Counted from the stretch's first letter, positions 9,008 through 18,691 are shown. The stretch: 64,000 nucleotides of DNA from VXPQ01 sp965117025 (GCA_965117025.1 OZ220746.1:186001-250000), one strand, 5' to 3'. Program-made: numbers and translations. Notes: generated by a model from the sequence alone, not told the origin.

Positions 9008-9754
9008 ATGAACACAGAAGTATTTATCACTGGTCAATCCGTGCCGGAGGAAAAAGTGAATGGGCACACGGTGGTGGTGATCGACGTGCTGCGGGCCTGT
9101 TCGACGATCGTGACTGCAATGTGCAACGGAGCCCGGGATGTAGTGCCGGTGCCGGATATGGATCAGGCAGGGAAAATTGCGTCGAACCTCGACCAGGAAA
9201 GTTATCTCCTGGGCGGCGAACGCGGCGGTTTTCGGATCGAAGAGTACCATTGCGGCAATTCGCCCCTGGAGTATACTCGTGAGAGGGTGAAAGATCGGAC
9301 GATCATTCTTAGTACGACCAATGGTACCGTAGCTATGCATAGGGGGCAGAATGCAAAGAGCCTTCTGATCGGGTGTTTCCTGAATATTGATCGCATTGTC
9401 GAAGCGATTCGCGAGTTGGGAAATGACCTGACCATCATCTGTGCAGGCCAGAAACACCGGGTTTCCCTGGAGGATACCCTTTGTGCGGGCTATATACTGG
9501 ATCGACTGTGGGATGGAAAACGAATTGAAGGGGTTTCTGATACGGCGCTCATAGCCTTTTCCTTATATGATCGCAATCGCTTGCATCTGGACGCTACCTT
9601 GCGGCAGGGCAGCCATGCGAGATGGCTTGCATCGAAAGGTTTTGAAGGCGATGTAGACTATTGTTTCCAGTTCAATTCCTTACCCGTACTCCCCTATTAC
9701 CGGGAAAACCGGATTGTACTGGATAAAACAGAGCTTTCCCTTGCGGCTGTATAA
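9008..9754 (+). CDS. comB: 2-phosphosulfolactate phosphatase (ComB family)
   Basis: 248 residues of the ComB fold. Signatures are VVVIDVLRACSTIVTA near the N-terminus, LLGGERGG, the central ILSTTNGTVAM and ICAGQKHRVSLEDTLCAG. ComB enzymes remove phosphate from 2-phosphosulfolactate to give sulfolactate, a step known from archaeal coenzyme M synthesis and found in many bacteria where the product use differs. The start at 9008 (MNTEVFITG) was chosen over an upstream ATG at 8957, which adds 17 unlike residues. No comA or comC is adjacent, so the pathway in this organism is open; sulfonated lipid synthesis is one possibility (inference). Confidence 0.9.
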   Translation: MNTEVFITGQSVPEEKVNGHTVVVIDVLRACSTIVTAMCNGARDVVPVPDMDQAGKIASNLDQESYLLGGERGGFRIEEYHCGNSPLEYTRERVKDRTIILSTTNGTVAMHRGQNAKSLLIGCFLNIDRIVEAIRELGNDLTIICAGQKHRVSLEDTLCAGYILDRLWDGKRIEGVSDTALIAFSLYDRNRLHLDATLRQGSHARWLASKGFEGDVDYCFQFNSLPVLPYYRENRIVLDKTELSLAAV

Positions 9755-9755
9755 C

Positions 9756-9797
9756 AGGATACAAGGGTTTGCCCGCCTGTTTGTATTGTTGTATCCT
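9756..9797. other. Inverted repeat in the comB-ftsK gap
   Basis: AGGATACAA at 9756-9764 and TTGTATCCT at 9789-9797 are perfect 9-base inverted repeats around a 24-base loop, filling nearly the whole gap between the comB stop and the ftsK start. There is no T-run after the right arm. It may be an attenuating hairpin or a protein-binding site; the sequence does not decide this. Confidence 0.4.
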
Positions 9798-9803
9798 TGA
9801 GTG

Positions 9804-12260
9804 ATGGCTTCGCGATCAGGTAAAAAACATAACCGGAGGAGGGTTTCCGGACAAAGCACGCAACGTGCATCCGCTGGCCGTATGCATGAAGTGCTTGGCC
9901 TTGTCGTGATGACCCTGGCCTTTCTTATCGGGCTGGCGCTGGTTACCTACCATGCTTCCGATGACGTCATTGTGCGGGGAAGCACCCTGAGCGACGCATT
10001 TGTTCCCGGAGAAAATCAGGTATCCAATGCGCTCGGTCTGGCAGGTGCATGGATTGCTCGCCTTCTCGTACCTCGTTTTCTGGGCTATCCGGTTGTACTT
10101 CTGGCAGGATTGGCGTGTATGGTTGGATATCTGCTGTTCCGGCGGCGCCTGACCGGCAAACTGATTTCGACGGGTATCCTGATTCTTATCGTCACATTCA
10201 CCGTAGCCGGCCTTCTTGGTTGGGTTGCCCTTGTTTTTGAGGTGGAACTTGCATTATGGAGTGGGAGGCTCGGCCTTGGGGTGGCCGGGTGGCTCCAGCA
10301 TGTTCTTGGCAGGATCGGATCGGCTGTGATCCTTGCAATGTCCCTTGCAATCGCCTTCCTGCTACTGGTGGATCATGACCTGCAGCGCCTGTTCGATAAG
10401 GTCGGATACTGGCCCGCCTCGGTAAAAGCCGCTGCTGCACGCCGGCGCGCCGCGCGCGAAAAACGTGCGGAAGCAAATCGCAAGGCGAAACAGGCAAAAC
10501 GGAAAACGGGGGATTCCGAAGACCTCAAAGAAACTCCCGATAAGACGGTACAAATGGCCGCCGGGGCCCCCGGCAGGATGGCCGACCCTGCCCCATCGGG
10601 CTCAGACCGTACGTTGAATGACACGTTTCAAGGCATGCGCCCCCCTGCTCGAAGTACAGCGCAAGCCCCTGCTGCGGAAAAGGATATTGAAATACAGGTC
10701 CAGCAGCGTATCGAGGAGGAGCACACGGATATCGTGGAGCGGCAGATAGATATTCCCCGAGAAAGGCTTGCAGCCCGGTATCGTTTTCCCACTATTGATC
10801 TACTGGATGAGCGTGATGCCGATGAGGTGCCGATCGACTACGAAGAATTGGAAGAAAACAAGCGAATCCTTCTCGACAAACTCGATACATACGGCATTGA
10901 AATACGCGAGATCAATGCAATCGTTGGGCCGACCGTTACGTTGTACGAGCTGACACCGGCTCCTGGCGTAAAGATCAATCGTATCACAGCCCTCGAAAAC
11001 GATCTCGCTATGGCGATGGCTGCCGGAGGTATCCGGATGATTGCGCCGATTCCGGGGAAATCCGCCGTGGGTGTTGAAATCCCGAACCGGCGCCGCGAAC
11101 TCGTTCGGATCCGTGATGTCATAGGCACTGCACGATTCCGTGATTCCGAGATGGAACTGCCTATCGCGGTCGGCAAAAGCATTGAAGGAGAAGTTTTTTT
11201 AACGGATCTGACGAAACTTCCCCACTTGCTTATTGCAGGAGCGACCGGCTCGGGTAAATCGGTGGGGCTCAATACGTTGATTACCGGATTAATGTATGCG
11301 TGTCATCCCGCCAATCTGAAGTTTGTAATGATCGATCCCAAAAAGATCGAATTGCAGCAATACAAGTACATGGTTGATCACTATGTGGCCATGCCGGAGA
11401 ATAGCGAGGAGCCGATTATCACCGATGTGGCCCAGGCGTTGGGAGTGCTCAAGTCCTGTGAGCGCGAGATGGAAATACGTTATGATCTGTTTTCTGCGGC
11501 CCAGGTTCGCTCTATCAAGGATTACAACAAAAAGGTTCACTCCGGGAAACTGGACGAGGATGATGCCTTCCCCCATTTGCCTTATATCGTTGTTATCATA
11601 GATGAGCTCGCGGACCTTATGATGTTGGCGGGCAAGGATATAGAGGCGCCTATAGCACGGCTTGCCCAGATGGCGCGCGCCGTGGGTATACACCTTGTGC
11701 TTGCCACGCAACGCCCGTCCGTCGATGTGATCACCGGGTTGATAAAGGCGAATTTTCCTGCACGCATTGCCTATCAGGTTGCTTCCAAAGTAGATTCCCG
11801 CACAATCCTCGATCAGAACGGTGCAGAAGGTCTTGTCGGTAACGGGGACCTTTTGTATATGCTCGGAAGCAGGTCGGCCCGCCTGCAAGGGCCGTTCGTA
11901 AGCACCGAAGAAGTGGACCGCGTAGTGGATTTTGTGGCGCGCCAGAAAGGCTCCGGCTCTTATATGCTGCCCCCGTTCGGGGATGAAAGCAGCGCAGGCA
12001 CTCTTTCCGGCATAGACGATATAGACCCGTTCTTCGACGAGGCGGCCCACATTATCGTGCGTGCCCGACAAGGCTCGGTTTCCCTTCTGCAACGCAAACT
12101 GTCCGTCGGATACACTCGAGCCGCTCGCATTGTGGATCAACTTGAAACGGCGGGCATTGTGGGCCGGTTTGTGGGGTCTAAAGCGCGCGAAGTGCTTGTC
12201 GAGTCTGAAGAAGAGCTGGATGCGTTGCTCGCAGGCATCAGGAATTCGGGCAAGGTGTAG
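9804..12260 (+). CDS. ftsK: DNA translocase FtsK/SpoIIIE
   Basis: 818 residues. An N-terminal membrane part has about four helices in residues 25-200 (for example LGLVVMTLAFLIGLALV), then a charged linker rich in K/R and E, then the motor. Walker A is GATGSGKSVGLNTL (about 479-492), followed by the family sequences MIDPKKIELQQY and HLVLATQRPSVDVITGLIKANFP. The C-terminal gamma winged-helix (about 740-805; ISVLQRKLSVGYTRAARI-like) recognises KOPS-type sites in relatives. It pumps DNA at the division septum. A GTG at 9801 directly precedes the ATG chosen. purK starts 5 bases after the stop. Confidence 0.96.
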   Translation: MASRSGKKHNRRRVSGQSTQRASAGRMHEVLGLVVMTLAFLIGLALVTYHASDDVIVRGSTLSDAFVPGENQVSNALGLAGAWIARLLVPRFLGYPVVLLAGLACMVGYLLFRRRLTGKLISTGILILIVTFTVAGLLGWVALVFEVELALWSGRLGLGVAGWLQHVLGRIGSAVILAMSLAIAFLLLVDHDLQRLFDKVGYWPASVKAAAARRRAAREKRAEANRKAKQAKRKTGDSEDLKETPDKTVQMAAGAPGRMADPAPSGSDRTLNDTFQGMRPPARSTAQAPAAEKDIEIQVQQRIEEEHTDIVERQIDIPRERLAARYRFPTIDLLDERDADEVPIDYEELEENKRILLDKLDTYGIEIREINAIVGPTVTLYELTPAPGVKINRITALENDLAMAMAAGGIRMIAPIPGKSAVGVEIPNRRRELVRIRDVIGTARFRDSEMELPIAVGKSIEGEVFLTDLTKLPHLLIAGATGSGKSVGLNTLITGLMYACHPANLKFVMIDPKKIELQQYKYMVDHYVAMPENSEEPIITDVAQALGVLKSCEREMEIRYDLFSAAQVRSIKDYNKKVHSGKLDEDDAFPHLPYIVVIIDELADLMMLAGKDIEAPIARLAQMARAVGIHLVLATQRPSVDVITGLIKANFPARIAYQVASKVDSRTILDQNGAEGLVGNGDLLYMLGSRSARLQGPFVSTEEVDRVVDFVARQKGSGSYMLPPFGDESSAGTLSGIDDIDPFFDEAAHIIVRARQGSVSLLQRKLSVGYTRAARIVDQLETAGIVGRFVGSKAREVLVESEEELDALLAGIRNSGKV

Positions 12261-12265
12261 AGTTC

Positions 12266-13414
12266 ATGCCATCTTTTCCGAAAGGAGCTTTTCCTGTAGT
12301 GGGAATTCTTGGTGGCGGGCAACTGGCCCGGATGACGGCCTTTGCCGCCATACGAATGGGTTTCGAAGTACGCTTTTTGCTCCCGGAAGCGTCCGGACCC
12401 GTGCAGGGACTTGGGCAATCCTTCGTGGGTGACTGGACGGATACCCGCATGCTGCGCGATTTCGGGTCTGTTTGCGAGGTGGTGACGGCTGAGAGTGAAT
12501 GGACCCCGGTAAAAGAAGCCGAGGCCGCTTTACAGGGCCGTGTCCCCGTTCGCCCTGCCTCATTTACCCTCGATATTGTCCGGCATAAAGGCCGCCAGAA
12601 AACCTGGTTGCAGGACGCGGGACTACCCGTCCCTCGTTTTGCATGCTGCGCCACGCTGGAAGAGGCCAGAGAGACAGCGAACAACTTCGGGTATCCCGTA
12701 CTCGCAAAAAGATATACGCATGCGTACGACGGATACGGTAACGCGACGGTCCACTCTGCGGATGAACTACGGGCAGCATGGGAGCGCCTTGCAGCAAAAG
12801 ACGGTCTGTTAATAGAAGCTTTCGTTTCGTTCCGGAGAGAACTTTCCGTGCTGGTCGCCCGCAGGCCCGGAGGCGAGCATGTCATTTATCCCGTAGCGGA
12901 TACCGAACAGCGCAATCATCGTTGTTATGCGGTAGAGGTTCCATCTTGCATTGAAGACACCGAAGCGGACGAGGCGCGCCGGATAGGGCTTGCCGCTGTG
13001 GAAGCAGTTCAGGGAACGGGACTTGTTGCCGTTGAACTTTTTCATACGGAAGACGGAAGTATCCTGATTAACGAGCTGGCCCCGCGGCCGCACAACACGG
13101 GGCACTACTCTATCGAGGGCAGCTATACCTCGCAGTTTGAGAACCACATCCGGGCCGTGCTGGATCTCCCTCTGGGAAATCCGGAACTGCGCACGCCTGT
13201 AGCGATTATGGTGAATGTATTCGGCAGGCGTGACGGAACAGCGTCTCCCGCAGGGCTGGATAAAGCACTGGCGGTTCCTGGCGCAGCCGTGCATGTGTAT
13301 GGCAAACCGAATGTGAGGATGCATCGTAAAATGGGACATGTCACTGTTACCGGCAACGACCGCGTCGCTGCGCGCCGTCTTGCCGAGACGGCTGCTGCAC
13401 ACCTTCGTTTGTGA
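12266..13414 (+). CDS. purK: 5-(carboxyamino)imidazole ribonucleotide synthase
   Basis: 382 residues with an ATP-grasp architecture: GILGGGQLARM at the start, then the central YPVLAKRYTHAYDGYGNATV nucleotide-binding lobe and a catalytic region with INELAPRPHNTGHYSIEG. PurK carboxylates AIR to N5-CAIR with ATP and bicarbonate in purine synthesis. It is followed 19 bases later by purE, whose product uses the PurK product, so the two form a functional operon. Confidence 0.96.
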   Translation: MPSFPKGAFPVVGILGGGQLARMTAFAAIRMGFEVRFLLPEASGPVQGLGQSFVGDWTDTRMLRDFGSVCEVVTAESEWTPVKEAEAALQGRVPVRPASFTLDIVRHKGRQKTWLQDAGLPVPRFACCATLEEARETANNFGYPVLAKRYTHAYDGYGNATVHSADELRAAWERLAAKDGLLIEAFVSFRRELSVLVARRPGGEHVIYPVADTEQRNHRCYAVEVPSCIEDTEADEARRIGLAAVEAVQGTGLVAVELFHTEDGSILINELAPRPHNTGHYSIEGSYTSQFENHIRAVLDLPLGNPELRTPVAIMVNVFGRRDGTASPAGLDKALAVPGAAVHVYGKPNVRMHRKMGHVTVTGNDRVAARRLAETAAAHLRL

Positions 13415-13433
13415 CACTACACTTCTTGAAATC

Positions 13434-13946
13434 ATGGCCCTTGTAGGCATCGCAATGGGATCCCGGTCGGATCTGCCCGTCATGGCCGAAGCAGCAGAAG
13501 TGCTGCGTAGCCTGGACATACCGTTCGAGATCCGTGTCCTTTCGGCCCATCGCACCCCTCACCGCATGGCTGAATATGCGCGTACAGCGCATGAACGCGG
13601 CATCAGGGCGATCATTGCCGGGGCCGGGGGAGCTGCCCACTTGCCGGGGATGATCGCTGCCTATTCTCCCCTGCCCGTGATTGGGGTTCCGGTGCCCGGA
13701 AAGAAAATGGACGGCCTCGATTCATTGTTGTCGATCGTGCAAATGCCTCGAGGTGTTCCCGTCGCCACCGTGGCGATTGGCGGAGCAGGAAATGCAGGGC
13801 TATTGGCGGCGCAGATTATCGGCGCCTCTGATGCAGAGGTACTCGACAGGGTAGTTGATTACAAGGCGAGGATGGTGCACCAGGTGGAGGAAATGGATGT
13901 CTCCGTTCCGGATGCGCTTGAAGACATTCTCAAGAGGGACGACTGA
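13434..13946 (+). CDS. purE: 5-(carboxyamino)imidazole ribonucleotide mutase (class I PurE)
   Basis: 170 residues. Clear PurE signatures are VGIAMGSRSDLPVM, LSAHRTPHRM, IAGAGGAAHLPGM and a final LLAAQIIG helix. It converts N5-CAIR to CAIR as an octamer in bacteria. The presence of purK beside it fits the two-step bacterial route. The ATG at 13434 was chosen because residues upstream of it are not PurE-like. This is the last gene of the left plus-strand block; the next gene converges from the other strand 85 bases away. Confidence 0.96.
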   Translation: MALVGIAMGSRSDLPVMAEAAEVLRSLDIPFEIRVLSAHRTPHRMAEYARTAHERGIRAIIAGAGGAAHLPGMIAAYSPLPVIGVPVPGKKMDGLDSLLSIVQMPRGVPVATVAIGGAGNAGLLAAQIIGASDAEVLDRVVDYKARMVHQVEEMDVSVPDALEDILKRDD

Positions 13947-14031
13947 GAACATCTGTTCCTTGCAACCGCCCGCAGGATTTGGCCGACCTGTTTCTCTTCA
14001 GGATACACTGAGAAAACGCCGGGAGACGGGC

Positions 14032-16467
14032 TTATTCCAGAAAAAGGTCTATCGTACGGTCGACGCTTTTTCCGCTCACGAGATCACGTACACGCAGCGT
14101 GAGGGTATATAGTCCGGGCGCCTGATTTGTGGCGTCAAGGATAAGGTAGTTTGTTTCGTCGGGCAATGATCCCGTGCCAGGTACGCTCACCGATACGCCG
14201 CCGCTTGTCCCAAAAATATTTTTCATGAATCGGGCTATGCCCCTTGCGTTGTTTCTGGGCGTAAGCCGGGCCTCCATTTCGTACTGCGTCTCTCCATCCT
14301 CCGTACCCGCAAGCCGGTATATCTCGAAGAAAAGATATATGGGTTGCCTATGCGAAAACACGTTCCACGGGGCGGAGATAATGGCAAATTCTCCCCGGTG
14401 TACGGTAGCGCTTTCTACATTATCAGGATCGGCCTCTTCGATACTGTAGGCCAGCATCAGGTCGCTGACCTGGAGTTTGTCTTCTGAAAAATCAGGCACC
14501 TCAATGGCTCTGCGCTGCACGGCGATGGTGCTCCCACTGGCCGTTTCAAACTCCATGGATACCTCATGCTGCCCCGGAGGGGCCGTCATAACCTGGCCTC
14601 CCACCCAGAGATGAGCTTCGTCGAAGGAACGAATGTGATCGCCCTGAAGCCCGTATATCGTTTGGCGTCTTTCGACCAGGATGTCGCGACGTTCGCTGAC
14701 AAGAAATGCACCGATGCGGGCTGCTATGTCTATGGATTCCTGCAGACTTCCGTCTTCGGAAATCGGAATGCCGTACGACACATAAATATCCGCATCCTGT
14801 CCATTTCCCTTGAATGCACTCGCCACAAACGGGATATCCACCCGCCGCCCCGGTGTTTCATATTCGTATAGCTCTGGAGTGCGGGCGATCGTTTCCTCAG
14901 CAATGATCGAGTAATCGTTCAGCCAGGCCGGAACACCGGCAGACATATCGGAAGCGCTGGGGGAATACAGCCGATACTCTCCGTTACGAAACGGATCCTC
15001 GAATACGAACCGGAAATCTCCATAGTCCCATATGTTGAAGGTATTGGTTTCCGCCAGCATGTCGAAATCTCCGCCGAGGTGTGCCGTTCGCGGGGAGAAG
15101 CCCATATCGGTGGGCGTTGGTACGGATCTGGAATCCGTTCGGGATGTCGGCGCCAGTCCGACATCCTTAATCCCGGACGAACTGCCTGGAACAATAACGA
15201 CATCCCGCTCGGGCGGCCCGTACCGCACCAGAATATGCCCCCGTTCCGTATCCCAGCCTCTCAGTTCGAGGCCTTCACTGCCGTACAGAAGATCGGCATA
15301 TACAAGCCGGGCATAGTGCTCGATCTTTCGTTCGTTCCAGGGAGTGAGATAGCGAGGATCCTTGCTTGTCCAGAATCTTGAGGCATAGGAAACGGGATCC
15401 TCTTCGTAGAGCTCTTCTTCCTCGGGCAAAAGCAGTAAAGAGAGGGTTTCAAAGACGTTTTTTTCCTCGTTGTCCATATACTGCAAGGCGGTCTCGAAAG
15501 CACTGGCGGCCTCTTCGGGATTGCCTCCGTATGCCTGAGCCAATCCCAGGTACAGCCATGTAGAAGACTCTTCCGGAAAGAACGTATACATATCTTCAAG
15601 CATCTCCCGGGCGGTATCGTATTCCCCCTTCAGGGCATATATCTTCATAAGTTGGCGATACGCAGAGTGCCTGAGGGGGTCGGAGGCGAGGGCGCCCCCG
15701 AGATGTGTGATCGCACGTTCGTACGCCTGCTGCGCTCGTCCCGACAAATCCAGGACAGGCACCCCCTGTTCCTCAAGTTTTTCTACATCGAAGCGGTCCG
15801 CAAGAAACACATTGGTGGGATCGGCCGAGAAAGCGGGCATTATTTGCTGAGGAGACGCTGCTGTATCGTCGAACGTGTCGTCCGTTTCCCTTTCCTCCTG
15901 CAGAGGCGATTCCTGTAAAGCAAGCGGCGGATCGCCCAGGGCCATGGCCTCGCTTCCGCGATACAAATTACCGCTGAAGACCATGCTCGGAAACATAAGG
16001 GCATTGCGATAACGCCAGAAGTCGCGGATAAAGAGCGTTCCCAGTTCCTCGTGTGCGAACGCATTGGTCGGATCGATAGCGAGAATCCGTTTTGAGAGCG
16101 CGATTCGCCGTTGTTCGCGGATACGCTCTTGCAGGACAGTCCGGGGTTTTTTGCGCAATTGCAATAATTTGGCGACCAGATAATCGGGGTTCTCCGGTTC
16201 GATCCGGATCGCCTCATCCAGCGCATCCTCAGCCTTTTCCGGATCAGATAAGGGGGTTTCGGTATACAGGCGGGCCAGCAGGTAATGCGCCTCCGCACGA
16301 TCCGGATCCGACTCCGTGATATTCAGCAGAACCTGCTCGGCTTTTTCGTACGATCCTTCCTGAAAGGCCGAGAGTCCTTCCTCCATGTCGTGATCCGCCG
16401 ATTGGGCGTACCCGGCATGCGACAGGAAAAGAAAGCCGAGAAGGAGAAAGATGTGGCGCGTGCGCAT
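14032..16467 (-). CDS. Exported GWxTD-domain protein with N-terminal TPR region
   Basis: 811 residues with a signal peptide (FLLLGFLFLSHAGYAQS, residues 6-22). Residues about 25-130 and 255-345 are TPR-like helices (YEKAEQVLLNI, AEAHYLLARLY, AYERAITHLGGAL, STWLYLGLAQAYG). At about 402 lies GWDTERGHILVRYGPPERD, the core of the GWxTD domain, here with Glu instead of Asp at the last motif position in the usual alignment. The C-terminal 300 residues are beta-rich (VSMEFETASGSTIAV). GWxTD proteins occur in Bacteroidota, Acidobacteriota and related phyla; their molecular role is not established. It is the distal gene of the ribosomal-protein run, 85 bases after tyrS. Confidence 0.82.
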   Translation of the reverse strand: MRTRHIFLLLGFLFLSHAGYAQSADHDMEEGLSAFQEGSYEKAEQVLLNITESDPDRAEAHYLLARLYTETPLSDPEKAEDALDEAIRIEPENPDYLVAKLLQLRKKPRTVLQERIREQRRIALSKRILAIDPTNAFAHEELGTLFIRDFWRYRNALMFPSMVFSGNLYRGSEAMALGDPPLALQESPLQEERETDDTFDDTAASPQQIMPAFSADPTNVFLADRFDVEKLEEQGVPVLDLSGRAQQAYERAITHLGGALASDPLRHSAYRQLMKIYALKGEYDTAREMLEDMYTFFPEESSTWLYLGLAQAYGGNPEEAASAFETALQYMDNEEKNVFETLSLLLLPEEEELYEEDPVSYASRFWTSKDPRYLTPWNERKIEHYARLVYADLLYGSEGLELRGWDTERGHILVRYGPPERDVVIVPGSSSGIKDVGLAPTSRTDSRSVPTPTDMGFSPRTAHLGGDFDMLAETNTFNIWDYGDFRFVFEDPFRNGEYRLYSPSASDMSAGVPAWLNDYSIIAEETIARTPELYEYETPGRRVDIPFVASAFKGNGQDADIYVSYGIPISEDGSLQESIDIAARIGAFLVSERRDILVERRQTIYGLQGDHIRSFDEAHLWVGGQVMTAPPGQHEVSMEFETASGSTIAVQRRAIEVPDFSEDKLQVSDLMLAYSIEEADPDNVESATVHRGEFAIISAPWNVFSHRQPIYLFFEIYRLAGTEDGETQYEMEARLTPRNNARGIARFMKNIFGTSGGVSVSVPGTGSLPDETNYLILDATNQAPGLYTLTLRVRDLVSGKSVDRTIDLFLE

Positions 16468-16552
16468 TACAAGCAGAAGCGATGTACGTACTCGCAGCGG
16501 TCAGCGTACCCGCATATGCGGTAAGTATGTATCCCCGGGGCAATGGTTCCAC

Positions 16553-17788
16553 TCAGGAACCGCCTTCTTCCTCACGCAAAATGCGGACGAACCGTCGTTT
16601 GCCCGCCTTGATTACGAACGAAGGACCTGTATGCACATCCACTTCCATCCGTACGTCGGAGATCTTCTCTCCGTCAATGGAAACGGCATGTTGCGCAATG
16701 AGACGCCGCGCTTCCCCGTTCGAACTGGTAAGCCCTGTCCGGGTCATCAGATCAAGAATACCCATCCGGGGTCCTTCGTCCGTTGCAAACCGGACACGTT
16801 CCATGTTTTCCGGGATGCCCCCCTGGATCACGGTTTTTTCGAAGTGGCTGCGCGCTTTGTCCGCCGCCTCATCGCCGTGGTACATGCTCGCGATGCTCCA
16901 CGCAAGCCGATGTTTCGTGTCTCGGGGCTTCTGCTTCGCGGCGGCTTTTATCGCCGGCAGTTCTTCCGCCGGGACGTTTGTAGCCAGTTCAAACCAGGAA
17001 TAGATAAGGTCATCCGGAATGGAAAGGGTCTTCCCGTACATTTCTTCGGGGGATTCCGAGATGCCGATATAGTTATCGAGCGACTTGGACATTTTCTCGA
17101 CGCCGTCCGTACCGGAAAGAATAGGCATCATGATGCAGACCTGTGGCTCCATCTTTTCGGATTGCTGCACCGCTCGCCCTACGAGTAAATTAAATTTCTG
17201 ATCGGTGCCGCCCAGTTCGATATCCGCCTGGATCGCCACCGAATCCTGCGCCTGGGCAAGCGGATAGAGAAACTCATGGATGCCTATCGGCTCTCCGGAC
17301 TTGTACCGCTTCTCGAAATCGTCGCGTTCAAGCATCCGGGCGACGGTATATTTGCCGGCCAGTTGAATCACATCGCTGAAATTGAGAGGCTCCAGCCACT
17401 CCGAATTGTAGACGATCCGTGTACGTTCAGGGTCAAGAATACGCGAGGCCTGTTCAAAGTAGGAGCGCCCGTTTTCCCTGGTTTCTTCGACGCTCAGTGC
17501 AGGGCGTTCCAGTGAACGCCCACTTGGATCGCCAATCATTCCCGTAAAATCTCCTACGATAAGCACTGCCTGGTGGCCAATATCCTGAAACTGGCGCAAC
17601 TTGCGGAGTACGACCGAGTGGCCCAGATGCAGGTCGGGGCGGCTTGGATCGCATCCTAACTTGACAATGAGCGGCTCGCCTGTCTTTTCCGCCCTGCGCA
17701 GTTTCTCGACAAGGGCGTCTTCCGGGATGATTTCGGCCACGCCGCGCTCGATCAGCGCAAGTTGTTTGTCAATCGGAGGAAATTTCAT
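16553..17788 (-). CDS. tyrS: Tyrosyl-tRNA synthetase
   Basis: 411 residues. The HIGH-type motif is LHLGHSVVLRKL (about 52-63) and the KMSKS loop is EKMSKSLDN (about 230). GCDPSRPDLHLGHS and GGTDQKFNLL identify the long TyrS form (TyrZ/TyrRS type with HLGH). A C-terminal S4 RNA-binding domain starts near residue 350 (SSNGEARRLIAQHAVSIDGE). It charges tRNA-Tyr in the cytoplasm. It lies 74 bases after smpB on the same strand. Confidence 0.96.
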   Translation of the reverse strand: MKFPPIDKQLALIERGVAEIIPEDALVEKLRRAEKTGEPLIVKLGCDPSRPDLHLGHSVVLRKLRQFQDIGHQAVLIVGDFTGMIGDPSGRSLERPALSVEETRENGRSYFEQASRILDPERTRIVYNSEWLEPLNFSDVIQLAGKYTVARMLERDDFEKRYKSGEPIGIHEFLYPLAQAQDSVAIQADIELGGTDQKFNLLVGRAVQQSEKMEPQVCIMMPILSGTDGVEKMSKSLDNYIGISESPEEMYGKTLSIPDDLIYSWFELATNVPAEELPAIKAAAKQKPRDTKHRLAWSIASMYHGDEAADKARSHFEKTVIQGGIPENMERVRFATDEGPRMGILDLMTRTGLTSSNGEARRLIAQHAVSIDGEKISDVRMEVDVHTGPSFVIKAGKRRFVRILREEEGGS

Positions 17789-17862
17789 GGGTTTCCTGCT
17801 TCAGTGAGGTATTCCCTCGACACGGCGCCAGCAAGAATGATCCGGAACTTCTTGCCTGTGTC

Positions 17863-18345
17863 TCAATGCCGAACACGGGATGCCCGCTCCATGCGGCGTT
17901 TTGCCTCCCGCTCGGCGACACTGGCTCGCCGGTCATGCAGTTTTTTCCCTTTACAAAGACCGAGCTTCACCTTCGCATATCCATTTCTTAAATAAACGGA
18001 CAGCGGAATTACCGTGTACCCCTTTTGGGCACAGGCTTTTTCCCACTTGAGGAGTTCCCGGCGATGCAACAAAAGCTGCCGAGGGCGCACCGGGGAGGGT
18101 GCTGTCGAGGCATCGGCAAATGCATACGGTGCAATGTGGCAGTCCATCAACTTCATCGTTCCGCTTTCAATATGACACCAGGCCTCCTGCAGGCTGATTT
18201 TTCCCTGCCGGACGGACTTTACCTCACTGCCCCGCAATGCGATTCCCGCTTCGATCGTTTCCTCGACGTGGTATTCGTAATACGCCTTGCGATTTTTTGC
18301 AACAGGAGTTATGTCTCCCGCTGTCCTATCGCCTGGACGCGTCAT
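17863..18345 (-). CDS. smpB: SsrA-binding protein SmpB
   Basis: 160 residues, the normal size. Signatures are AKNRKAYYEYHVEETIEAGI, LRGSEVKSVRQGKISLQEA, RPRQLLLHRREL and the basic tail KKLHDRRASVAEREAKRRM. SmpB binds tmRNA for trans-translation of stalled ribosomes. The start at 18345 overlaps the end of rplS by 20 bases, suggesting coupled translation. A longer frame reaching 18480 runs inside rplS and was rejected. No ssrA gene is visible in the window. Confidence 0.96.
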   Translation of the reverse strand: MTRPGDRTAGDITPVAKNRKAYYEYHVEETIEAGIALRGSEVKSVRQGKISLQEAWCHIESGTMKLMDCHIAPYAFADASTAPSPVRPRQLLLHRRELLKWEKACAQKGYTVIPLSVYLRNGYAKVKLGLCKGKKLHDRRASVAEREAKRRMERASRVRH

Positions 18346-18691
18346 GGATCTTCTCCTTGATACGTGCCGCTTTTCCGCGCCGGGACCGCAAAAAATAGAG
18401 CTTTGCCCGACGCACGCGCCCCTGGCGAACACACTCGATCTTCGCGATTTTCGGTGAGTAGAGCGGAAAAATACGCTCAACCCCTACCCCATTCGATATC
18501 TTGCGCACCGTAAACGTCCGACCCGCCCCCGAACCTTGTTCGGCAATGACAACGCCTTGATACTGCTGAATACGTTCCTTATCTCCCTCGACTACGCGAA
18601 AGTGTACGTTCACCGTATCACCGGGCCGGAATTCCGGCATATCGTCTCGAACCTGAGTCATTTCGACGAGATGTAATAGATCCGTAGCCAT
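18326..18691 (-). CDS. rplS: 50S ribosomal protein L19
   Basis: 121 residues. Recognised from FRPGDTVNVHFRVVEGDKER, IQQYQGVVIAEQGSG, TFTVRKISNGVGVERIFPLY and VRRAKLYFLRSRRGKAARI. L19 sits at the 30S-50S interface. The order ffh-rpsP-rimM-trmD-rplS is the widely conserved bacterial operon. The first ten residues (MATDLLHLVEM) are normal. Confidence 0.97.
   Translation of the reverse strand: MATDLLHLVEMTQVRDDMPEFRPGDTVNVHFRVVEGDKERIQQYQGVVIAEQGSGAGRTFTVRKISNGVGVERIFPLYSPKIAKIECVRQGRVRRAKLYFLRSRRGKAARIKEKIHDASRR

Noticed and set aside
18346..18480. An extended N-terminus for smpB
   Set aside because: The extra 45 residues are encoded within rplS and do not resemble SmpB; the ATG at 18345 gives the normal start.
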